Assembly (NCBI GenBank): GCA_038204345.1
Contig: JBBRDB010000164.1
Span: 1-6,036, forward strand
Direction: 5' to 3'
Source of the DNA: JAHJSA01 sp038204345
GTDB taxonomy: Bacteria > Actinomycetota > Thermoleophilia > RBG-16-64-13
DNA: 6,036 nt
Shown here: piece after piece, positions 1 to 4,846 of the stretch
Layout of the letters: every line of letters begins with the position of its first letter
Numbering within the stretch: the first letter of the stretch is position 1
Program-made: the position numbers and the translations under genes
The notes under the pieces: generated by a model
What the model saw: the letters and a program-made list of their open reading frames with translations, nothing else
The model's database searches: none
Told to the model about the DNA's origin: nothing

Positions 1-594
1 GAGGCGGTCGCCGCGGCGAAGCGGCACGGCACCGTCGTGTCCTATGACCTCAACTACCGCCCGAGCCTGTGGAAGGCGATCGGCGGTCAGGCCAGGGCCC
101 GCGAGGTCAACCGCGAGATCGCCAAGTACATCGACGTGATGATCGGCAACGAGGAGGACTTCACCGCGAGCCTCGGGTTCGAGGTCGAGGGTGTGGATGA
201 GAATCTCTCCGCCTTGGAGGTGGACAAGTTCGCCGCGATGATCGAGGCGGCCGCCGCGGCATACCCGAACTTCAAGGTCATCGGCACCACGATGCGCACC
301 GTGCACACTGCAAGCATCAACGACTGGGGCGCGATCGCCTGGTCCCCGTCCACCGGGGTCGTTCAGGCGACGCACCGCAAACGGCTGGAGATCCTTGACC
401 GGGTGGGCGGCGGCGACTCGTTTGCGTCCGGGCTGATCTACGGTCTGCTTGAGGGGCAGCCGTTGCAGACGGCAGTCGAGTATGGCGCTGCACACGGCGC
501 GCTCGCCATGACCACCCCCGGCGACACGACCATGGCGACCAAGGCCGAGGTGCTCAAGCTCGCACGCGGCGGCGGCGCACGCGTCGACCGCTAA
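1..594 (+). CDS. kdgK: PfkB-family sugar kinase, probably 2-keto-3-deoxygluconate kinase (5' partial)
   Basis: C-terminal 197 residues of a ribokinase/PfkB-family sugar kinase. The frame is open from base 1, so the true start lies upstream; the GTG at 37 is internal. The visible part begins in the Rossmann-like core with SYDLNYRPSLW, a stretch characteristic of KDG kinases, followed by GNEEDF. The PfkB signature 2 is DRVGGGDSFASGLIYG at 397-444, with the catalytic-base Asp codon at 415-417 and the GGGD anion hole just before it. Family members are roughly 310-345 residues, so about 60% is present and nothing looks broken. KDG kinases phosphorylate 2-keto-3-deoxygluconate with ATP in the cytoplasm, feeding Entner-Doudoroff or uronate catabolism; the exact sugar here is inferred from motif style, because the N-terminal substrate-binding part is outside the window. 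The stop is TAA at 592-594. No operon partner follows. Confidence 0.88.
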   Translation, partial: EAVAAAKRHGTVVSYDLNYRPSLWKAIGGQARAREVNREIAKYIDVMIGNEEDFTASLGFEVEGVDENLSALEVDKFAAMIEAAAAAYPNFKVIGTTMRTVHTASINDWGAIAWSPSTGVVQATHRKRLEILDRVGGGDSFASGLIYGLLEGQPLQTAVEYGAAHGALAMTTPGDTTMATKAEVLKLARGGGARVDR

Positions 595-645
595 GCCGAC
601 CACGAGAAGGCGATCCTCATCAAGTGCTTCCTGGTCATTAGGGCG

Positions 646-749
646 GCGTCCGCGTGCACCGGCAGCGTCCGGTTGGCTACGGCGGACGTCGGCTGTTTGT
701 GGGGAATACGCACGGAAGTTATTGGGGGGAGAGGTGTCTTCGCTGGTCA
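646..749 (+). repeat. Diverged ~100-bp direct repeat, copy A
   Basis: This segment aligns with 3053-3154 in the same orientation, with about 75-80% identity over its better-conserved core (roughly 658-726) and a 2-base gap near the 3' end. Shared exact runs include GACGTCGGCT, GTGGGGAA and GGAAGTT. One frame (from 646) is open in both copies and a few differences are synonymous (TTG/CTG, GCT/GCC), but many are not, so I cannot say whether it derives from a gene. The alignment was made by eye. A tRNA 3' fragment follows 16 bases later. Confidence 0.7.
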
Positions 750-765
750 CGGGCTTGCGGCCTTG

Positions 766-820
766 GGACTGTAAATCCATCGCGAAAGCTTCGAAGGTTC
801 GAATCCTTCACCTGCCACCA
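766..820 (+). tRNA. tRNA-Tyr(GTA) 3' portion, probably a fragment
   Basis: The 3' part of a tRNA is clear: anticodon loop CTGTAAA at 769-775 with anticodon GTA (771-773), a 12-nt variable region (781-792), a perfect T-arm (GAAGG 793-797, loop TTCGAAT, CCTTC 805-809), the 3' acceptor strand ACCTGCC (810-816), discriminator A and encoded CCA (818-820). The 5' part is not convincing. The acceptor strand should read GGCAGGT, but the nearest candidate (GAGAGGT at 729-735) has two mismatches and falls inside repeat copy A. No D-arm folds, and only three pairs of the anticodon stem survive (766-768 with 776-778). I read it as a tRNA 3' fragment of the kind left at an attachment site, rather than a working gene. 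A degenerate full tRNA-Tyr starting near 729 is the alternative. Confidence 0.6.
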
Positions 821-828
821 CGTGCTGA

Positions 829-868
829 AAGGGCCCTTGACCAGCGGAAACGCCGATCAGGGGCCCTT
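829..868 (+). terminator. Strong hairpin, likely bidirectional transcription terminator
   Basis: A 12-bp stem (829-840 with 857-868; one G-T wobble) encloses a second small helix, GCG-GAAA-CGC (844-853). It begins nine bases after the tRNA CCA end, the usual place for a tRNA-locus terminator. It also lies 58 bases past the stop of the minus-strand membrane gene that ends at 926, so it may serve both directions. The T-tracts are short on both sides (CTTCTC on plus, CCCTTTC on minus). Confidence 0.7.
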
Positions 869-925
869 CTCATGCACCCGTCGCACCCGACCCGCGACAG
901 GCCCGGGCCGGCGAGCTTTGGATAC

Positions 926-1579
926 TCAGGTGGCCTGATCCGCGAAGCCCTGACCGAGACCGGTTACCAGGTGGACGCGCAGAACGTTCGACAGTCGGAT
1001 CAGCCAGACCGGGAAAGCCAGCCAAGCAGGCAGCACCAGGATGAGCCCGGCGCCTCCCATGAGGTACTGCGGGATCGACTCCTGCGGAAGCAGGAGACTG
1101 ACGCCGACGAGCAGCGCTCCCAACGACGCAGCAACGCCCATCGTCACCGCCCCCCGTGCTAACCCTCGCGGCAGCGTACTCCCGGCAGCGCCGGCACGAC
1201 CGACCACGCCGACCCACACAAACATCACGACCGCAGCCGCGCCTGCCCCTGGGCCCTGGGCGGCGAACGGGATCACATTCACCACCAGGAGTAGCGCAAG
1301 CACGACGATTGTCACCATCGCGAGCACGACCACAGACGTCATCCGATGCACCAAAGACCCGCCGCCCAGCAGGTCACGCAGGGCGAACGCCACCGGAATC
1401 AGCGCCCCTGTGGAGACAATCCCGCCGATCACGTCATTGGCCGGACCGGTCCACTCGAAAGACTCCAGACCCGGCAGTGCAAGCGCATAGAGCACGATGA
1501 GCAGGATATTGCCGACGATTCCAGTCACCCCCGCCAAGAGGCCCCAACGCTCGACCGCACGTACTGCTGGCTCGTTCAT
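926..1579 (-). CDS. Six-helix integral membrane protein, second gene of the tetR-divergent operon
   Basis: A 217-residue, strongly hydrophobic protein that I cannot assign to a named family. Likely membrane helices are near residues 12-35, 50-67, 79-103, 113-135, 141-166 and 172-197, with charged residues confined to loops and ends. The start at ATG 1579 is supported by a Shine-Dalgarno GGAGG about nine bases upstream; the frame stays open further 5', but that extension overlaps the previous gene and reads as low-quality sequence. The gene begins 25 bases after the stop of the upstream membrane gene, same strand, so the two are probably cotranscribed. Its N-terminus (RWGLLAGVTGIVGNI...LY) resembles that of its neighbour (RAGLIGLVTGVLGAI...LY), and the two are almost equal in length, suggesting distant paralogues that may form a heteromer. 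No transport or enzymatic motif is visible. The stop is TGA at 926-928. Confidence 0.8.
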   Translation of the reverse strand: MNEPAVRAVERWGLLAGVTGIVGNILLIVLYALALPGLESFEWTGPANDVIGGIVSTGALIPVAFALRDLLGGGSLVHRMTSVVVLAMVTIVVLALLLVVNVIPFAAQGPGAGAAAVVMFVWVGVVGRAGAAGSTLPRGLARGAVTMGVAASLGALLVGVSLLLPQESIPQYLMGGAGLILVLPAWLAFPVWLIRLSNVLRVHLVTGLGQGFADQAT

Positions 1580-1604
1580 CAACGCATCCCTCCACGGCTT
1601 CGAA

Positions 1605-2261
1605 TCAGCCGACTCGTGCGGTCGCCCATGGCTGCCGGGCGGGTGAGGAACGTCGCGACTCGGCATGCAGGCTCCATCCCAGTGCGGCGAACTGCAGCAT
1701 CCAGAAGCCGATCGCCAGTCGCGCCATGACGAACCCACCGAACATGCCGGGGGTGACAACCGCGAACAGGGCGACCCCGATGGCAAGGGGAACCCACCGG
1801 CGCCATCCGGTCCAGACACCGGCACGCAGTACGCCGACCCCGGCGACGATCATGCCGAGGCCGATCACGGTGCAGGCGATGCCGTATGAGGTGCCCATCA
1901 CGCCGGCGTTCGCGGTGTCGAAGTCCCAGTCGGCATAGCGCATGGCGAGCAGCTCGGTGAAGGTCAGCAGGATCATTCCGATGACGGCGAGCCACGCACC
2001 CCCGCGAACGAACCGGCCGTTGCCGACGGCGCCCGAGACGGCGAGGGCCGTGAGGGCGATGACGAGTCCGAAGTGGTGGACGAAGAACCAGGCCTGGGCG
2101 ATCAGGAAGCCGGTGGTGGTGAACGGGTAGCTGACCGGACCTTCAGCGATCTGCGGGGGCCAGTAGAGCAGGACCAGAGCGGAGATGGCGCCGAGGACGC
2201 CGGTGACCAGGCCGATGAGTCCGGCCCTTGGAAGCAGCTGACGAGACGGTTGACCAGACAT
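1605..2261 (-). CDS. Six-helix integral membrane protein, first gene divergent from tetR
   Basis: A 218-residue membrane protein of unrecognised family. Likely helices lie near residues 12-33, 55-77, 88-107, 121-145, 156-176 and 179-198; the C-terminal tail (199-218) is hydrophilic and Arg-rich, probably cytoplasmic. Noticeable residues are a His pair (H62-H63) in helix 2 and a Glu (E103) in helix 3, which could bind a ligand or cofactor, though this is only a suggestion. I chose ATG 2261 because GGAGA sits about five bases upstream and the predicted promoter places the transcript start near 2277. In-frame ATG 2273 and TTG 2279 are possible but would leave almost no leader. Divergence from tetR across a 61-base gap full of inverted repeats implies repression by that regulator. 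A TetR-controlled membrane pair could act in export, stress or lipid handling; nothing in the sequence decides which. Confidence 0.82.
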   Translation of the reverse strand: MSGQPSRQLLPRAGLIGLVTGVLGAISALVLLYWPPQIAEGPVSYPFTTTGFLIAQAWFFVHHFGLVIALTALAVSGAVGNGRFVRGGAWLAVIGMILLTFTELLAMRYADWDFDTANAGVMGTSYGIACTVIGLGMIVAGVGVLRAGVWTGWRRWVPLAIGVALFAVVTPGMFGGFVMARLAIGFWMLQFAALGWSLHAESRRSSPARQPWATARVG

Positions 2262-2279
2262 AGCGTTCTCCATTCTCAA

Positions 2280-2307
2280 TAGTGTTATTCACTAGTGTTA
2301 GTCACTA
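2280..2307. promoter_or_regulatory. Double overlapping TetR-type operator
   Basis: Two copies of the same inverted repeat, TAGTG-N5-CACTA, lie head to tail and share two bases: 2280-2294 (spacer TTATT) and 2293-2307 (spacer TTAGT). Their junction forms the perfect 8-bp palindrome CACTAGTG (2290-2297). The half-sites are spaced 13 bp apart. The location between tetR and its divergent neighbour, overlapping the minus-strand promoter, fits an operator for the adjacent TetR protein. Binding itself is inferred. Confidence 0.8.
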
Positions 2308-2312
2308 GCCAA
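2284..2312 (-). promoter_or_regulatory. Candidate promoter of the membrane-protein operon
   Basis: On the minus strand, -35 TTGGCT (2312-2307) and -10 AATAAC (2289-2284) are separated by exactly 17 bp; each matches four of six consensus positions. The predicted start near 2277 gives a leader of about 15 bases before ATG 2261. The spacer and -10 are covered by the inverted repeats, so a bound repressor would block polymerase. A plus-strand counterpart for tetR is less clear; TAGGAT at 2319-2324 could be its -10, giving a nearly leaderless transcript. Confidence 0.45.
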
Positions 2313-2322
2313 TTCCTCTAGG

Positions 2323-2988
2323 ATGATGGTTGCCATGAACGAGGTCAAGAGGTTCCCCCGGAAAGAACGTGCTGCCCGGACCAGGCTCGCGATCATCAGG
2401 GCGGCGACCGAGGAGTTCCGTTCGAGCGGCTACCAAGGTGCGACGATGTCGGCGATCGCCAAACGTGCTGGTGTGGCCGTGCAGACGGTGTACTTCGTCT
2501 TCCACACGAAAGCGGCGCTGCTGACGGCGACGATCGACAACGCGGTGATGGGAGAGGACGACCCGGTGCCGCCGGAACAGACCGCGTGGTGGCAGGAAGG
2601 AACGACGACCCCCGATGGCCAACGGGCCGTTGAGCTGTTCGTCGCCAATGTGGCCGTGATCAGCGCTCGAGCCGCGACCCTCGACCGCGTGGCGCACGCC
2701 GCATCGACAACCGACCCCGAGGTGGCGGACGTGATCTCCCGTCACGAGTCCATGCGCACGCAAGGGTTCCGCAGCTACGTCGATACCCTCGTCATTCGCG
2801 GCCTGCTCAAGGACGGGTTGGATGCTGCCGAGGCGACCGACGTACTCCTCACCCTCAGCGGCTCTGATGTCTTCCTGAACTTCACCGAGGCACGTGCCTG
2901 GTCTGCGGGCCGGTACGTTGCCTGGACGACCGACGCACTCTGCGTCCTGCTCCTTAAACCACCACGGTCACATCGAGCCGCGCGGTGA
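2323..2988 (+). CDS. TetR/AcrR-family transcriptional regulator
   Basis: A 221-residue TetR-family repressor, normal length for the family. Residues 17-67 form the DNA-binding domain: helix 1 (TRLAIIRAATEEF), GYQGATMSAIAKRAGV leading into the helix-turn-helix, and recognition helix AVQTVYFVFHTKAALL. The rest (about 70-221) is the divergent ligand-binding and dimerisation domain, so the inducer cannot be read from sequence. Three in-frame ATGs are available (2323, 2326, 2335), none with a convincing ribosome site. I give the outermost; 2335 is equally plausible and would suit a leaderless transcript from the TAGGAT -10 at 2319-2324. The gene diverges from the two membrane-protein genes across a gap with two overlapping inverted repeats, the classical arrangement for a local, autoregulated repressor. 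The stop is TGA at 2986-2988. Confidence 0.93.
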   Translation: MMVAMNEVKRFPRKERAARTRLAIIRAATEEFRSSGYQGATMSAIAKRAGVAVQTVYFVFHTKAALLTATIDNAVMGEDDPVPPEQTAWWQEGTTTPDGQRAVELFVANVAVISARAATLDRVAHAASTTDPEVADVISRHESMRTQGFRSYVDTLVIRGLLKDGLDAAEATDVLLTLSGSDVFLNFTEARAWSAGRYVAWTTDALCVLLLKPPRSHRAAR

Positions 2989-3012
2989 TCGGCGAAGGTG
3001 AGGTCGTGGCCC

Positions 3013-3050
3013 GCCCGCCGATGTTCTGAGGCCGTATCAATTCGGCGGGC
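3013..3050. repeat. 9-bp perfect inverted repeat downstream of tetR
   Basis: GCCCGCCGA (3013-3021) is exactly complementary to TCGGCGGGC (3042-3050) with a 20-base spacer. It starts 24 bases after the tetR stop and runs up to repeat copy B. It could be a weak terminator, but the loop is long and no T-tract follows. It could also be the boundary of a rearranged segment. Confidence 0.45.
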
Positions 3051-3052
3051 AG

Positions 3053-3154
3053 GCGTCCACGAGGCTGACCAGCGTTCGGCTGGCCACGGATGACGTCGGC
3101 TATCTGTGGGGAACTGGCATGGAAGTTGTCGGGGACAGGCGTTTTCACTGACCA
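3053..3154 (+). repeat. Diverged ~100-bp direct repeat, copy B
   Basis: Direct repeat partner of 646-749; see copy A for the shared runs. The copies are 2.4 kb apart and bracket the membrane/tetR cassette. In this copy the frame that is also open in copy A ends with TGA at 3149-3151. As with copy A, a tRNA fragment lies shortly downstream (3173-3197), here the 5' part of a different tRNA. Confidence 0.7.
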
Positions 3155-3172
3155 GAGGGGACACCGGCCAAC

Positions 3173-3197
3173 GGCGCGTTAGCTCAGATCGGTGAGC
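3173..3197 (+). pseudogene. 5' fragment of a class I tRNA (acceptor strand plus D-arm)
   Basis: The sequence matches the standard start of a class I tRNA: seven acceptor bases GGCGCGT, linker TA, D-stem GCTC, loop AGATCGGT, and closing strand GAGC. After 3198 no anticodon arm, T-arm or complementary acceptor strand (ACGCGCC) follows; instead the rpsD 3' end is reached within 18 bases. It is therefore a truncated tRNA whose identity cannot be told without the anticodon. A chance match is possible over 25 bases, but the geometry is exact. Confidence 0.5.
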
Positions 3198-3215
3198 CTT
3201 CCAGCCGATGGCGAG

Positions 3216-3824
3216 TCAGTTCTTGGAGTAGAGCTCAACTATCAGCTGCTCGGTCAGGAGCGTGTCGATCTGCTGACGGAGCGGCAACTGATGGATCAGC
3301 ACGTCAAGGGTGTCGGGGACGACCTGCATCCAGCCGGGGATGGAACGGTCGCCCTGGGTCCGGCGGGCAAGCTCGATGGGGAGCGTGTTCACCGACGTGG
3401 GGCGGACCGAGATGATGTCGTACTGCGAAACCCTGTAGGACGGGATATCGACGCGCACGCCGTTGACCAGGAAGTGACCGTGGGTCACGATCTGGCGGGC
3501 CGCGCGACGGGTCTGGGCCAGTCCGGTGCGGTAGATGACATTGTCGAGACGGGACTCGAGGATCTGCAGCAGGATCTCACCGGTCTTCCCGCGGCGCCCG
3601 GCAGCCTCGGCGTAGTAGCGGCGGAACTGCTTTTCCATCACGCCGTAGGTGAAGCGAGCCTTCTGCTTCTCCTGCAGCTGGTGGAGGTACTCCTTCTCCT
3701 GTACCCGGTGACGTCCGTGCTCGCCGGGCGGAAAGGGACGGGCCTCGAAGCTCTTGTCGCCGCCGATGAGATCAACCTTGAGACGACGCGACTTCTTGGT
3801 GATGGGTCCGGTGTAGCGAGCCAT
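3216..3824 (-). CDS. rpsD: 30S ribosomal protein S4
   Basis: A 202-residue, apparently intact ribosomal protein S4. S4 binds 16S rRNA early in 30S assembly and helps control decoding fidelity. The N-terminus MARYTGPITKKSRRL is typical of actinobacterial S4, as are residues 51-71 (around KARFTYGVMEKQFRRYY). The S4 RNA-binding domain runs from about residue 92 to 150, including SRLDNVIYR and HGHFLVNGVRVDIPSYRV. The protein has no cysteine, so it is the zinc-independent form. ATG 3824 is chosen from the conserved N-terminus and a Shine-Dalgarno AAGGA five bases upstream; the longer open frame is not S4-like. Upstream, two bases away, is a truncated rpsK. Normally rpsD either follows a complete rpsM-rpsK and precedes rpoA-rplQ, or stands alone; here neither rpoA nor a full rpsK is present. 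It may be a relocated or second copy, which the window cannot settle. Confidence 0.95.
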   Translation of the reverse strand: MARYTGPITKKSRRLKVDLIGGDKSFEARPFPPGEHGRHRVQEKEYLHQLQEKQKARFTYGVMEKQFRRYYAEAAGRRGKTGEILLQILESRLDNVIYRTGLAQTRRAARQIVTHGHFLVNGVRVDIPSYRVSQYDIISVRPTSVNTLPIELARRTQGDRSIPGWMQVVPDTLDVLIHQLPLRQQIDTLLTEQLIVELYSKN

Positions 3825-3826
3825 GA

Positions 3827-4060
3827 CTATCCTTCCCTTCGACTCAGGCGGGTCGACGATTGCTGGGTTGGCTCGCGCAAGGTCACGAGGCCGACCTCGC
3901 CGGCCGGCGACCACGCGATGACGGGAGCGCCGAGGTCAGTGTTGGAGCAGATGAAGTTGTTGAACCTGCTCTTGATGTGACCATGCTCGTGGGCAATGGT
4001 CTTCTGCTGGTTACGGTGCACCTTCTGGGCGCCCGCAGGCCGACTGCTGATTGGAGGCAT
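3827..4060 (-). pseudogene. rpsK: Truncated ribosomal protein S11 gene
   Basis: A 77-codon frame begins at ATG 4060, preceded by AGGAGAGAG-type ribosome-binding sequence. Residues 20-55 are plainly S11: KTIAHEHGHIKSRFNNFI, then TD, VIAW and AGEVG, corresponding to HIKSTFNN...VIAWASAGEVG in normal S11. After AGEVG the similarity stops: the expected KGSRKSTPFAAQ segment and the whole C-terminal half (about 60-75 residues, including the basic PPKRRRV-type end) are missing. The frame then runs 20 codons into the rpsD leader, ending at TAG two bases before rpsD. Several conserved positions are also changed. S11 lines the 30S platform and needs its C-terminal half, so this is almost certainly a deletion remnant. 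Its translation could still couple to rpsD, because the rpsD ribosome site lies within its last codons. Confidence 0.82.
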
Positions 4061-4132
4061 GTGGCTGGTCTCTCTCCTGCATAGACGAAATGGAACGTGG
4101 GAAAGCCCCCCTGAGAGTCGTGGCCGCATCGC

Positions 4133-4555
4133 TCATCGCGCGGGGTCTTCCCACCGTGTGTCGAGATCGGCCGGGTGTTGATGACCACAGCCGCATTCGC
4201 CCCCGCATCCACACTCGGCTGCGGCCTCTGCGTACTCACTGTGGCCCGGGCCGCCGAGCAGGGACTGAATGCCGTCGAGGATGACGGTCAGAGAGTCCCT
4301 GCTGGGCTGGGCGAGCCGCGGCAGGATCTGCTCGTTCTCCTTGACGACGTGCGATTCGAACAGTGACCGCAGAGCCTGGGGGGCACGAGGATCCTCGTGG
4401 ACCGCGGGGTCCATGGCTTGCTCCTCTGCGAGCGCATGCGGGATGAGCTCGCTATCGCACCAGCGGACCAGGGGGCTCGCCAGCCCTGCATGATGATCCT
4501 TGACTGCCTCGGCGGCGGCGTCTGCTGGGCTTGTTGTGACAACGACTGCGCTCAT
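4133..4555 (-). CDS. Short hemerythrin-like (HHE) protein with Cys/His-rich tail, possibly decayed
   Basis: A 140-residue protein related to actinobacterial hemerythrin-domain proteins, which bind a di-iron centre in a four-helix bundle. Visible ligand motifs are KDHHAGL (19-25, helix A), HALAEE (40-45, helix B) and FESHVVKENEQILPRL (66-81, helix D). The helix C motif (normally EHxxI) is absent, and only eight residues separate helix A from the helix B lead-in VRWCDSELIPH, far fewer than in relatives. Both gaps look like in-frame deletions. Residues 115-127 form a dense metal-binding run, CGCGGECGCGHQH. Relatives continue into a C-terminal DUF2249-type domain, lost here after LDTR. ATG 4555 has GGAG upstream (GAGGAGACCG). 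The truncated rpsK starts 72 bases downstream on the same strand; poxB diverges upstream. Either this is an eroding gene whose remaining frame is still open, or a minimal derivative keeping the Cys/His tail. Confidence 0.72.
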   Translation of the reverse strand: MSAVVVTTSPADAAAEAVKDHHAGLASPLVRWCDSELIPHALAEEQAMDPAVHEDPRAPQALRSLFESHVVKENEQILPRLAQPSRDSLTVILDGIQSLLGGPGHSEYAEAAAECGCGGECGCGHQHPADLDTRWEDPAR

Positions 4556-4846
4556 CGGTCTCCTCGGCACGAACGTGATGGCCACCTGGTGGCGCTCCAG
4601 CCCGCCCTGTCGGCGAAGCGTGGTACCAGTTTATTACATGTTCTCTGTGAAAAATACATCGGACGTAAACCGCGTTCCTGCACGGAGGAACACCAAAGCC
4701 GTTGCGCGGGGGGGTCAACACGAGGTCCCACCTTGTTTTGAGGTCCCACCTTGTTTTTACAACATCGATCGTGGAAACTAACACCGTGACCCGGTCTCTC
4801 GCGTCTGCGGTCGCTCGCCAGTGGGGCTCAGGGTGAAAGGAGGCTG
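4556..4846. other. Divergent intergenic region between the HHE gene and poxB remnant
   Basis: 291 bases with no gene I can support. It is more AT-rich in the middle (about 4625-4665) than its surroundings. On the minus strand TAATAA (4637-4632) could serve as -10 for the hemerythrin-like gene. ATGT...ACAT ends at 4638-4659 form a loose palindrome there. A run of seven G at 4708-4714 and an 18-bp tandem duplication follow. AAAGGAGG at 4836-4843 is the ribosome site of the poxB remnant. None of the promoter elements is strong. Confidence 0.4.
4722..4757. repeat. Perfect 18-bp tandem duplication
   Basis: GAGGTCCCACCTTGTTTT occurs twice without a gap, at 4722-4739 and 4740-4757, with no mismatch. 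It lies 90 bases upstream of the poxB remnant start. It may be a duplicated regulator site or a recent slippage product; the identity of the units argues for recent origin or selection. Confidence 0.9.

Noticed and set aside
728..820. A complete tRNA gene starting at GGAGAGGTGTC, which looks like a tRNA-Ser 5' end
   Set aside because: The GGAGAGGTGTC stretch aligns to GGACAGGCGTT in repeat copy B, so it belongs to the repeat. It does not pair properly with ACCTGCC, and no D-arm forms.
654..1162. Plus-strand open frames across the tRNA fragment and terminator
   Set aside because: They run through the tRNA T-arm and hairpin, have no ribosome site and give arginine/proline-rich sequence without family resemblance.
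1580..1825. N-terminal extension of the second membrane protein up to 1825
   Set aside because: The extension overlaps the upstream gene by over 200 bases and is low-complexity, while ATG 1579 has a good ribosome site and an immediate membrane helix.
1579..1995. 138-codon minus-strand frame inside the first membrane-protein gene
   Set aside because: Arg/His-rich out-of-frame reading of a clear hydrophobic membrane protein gene.
3192..3980. 262-codon plus-strand frame opposite rpsD
   Set aside because: It is antisense to a highly conserved S4 gene; the reading is a by-product of GC-rich codon bias.
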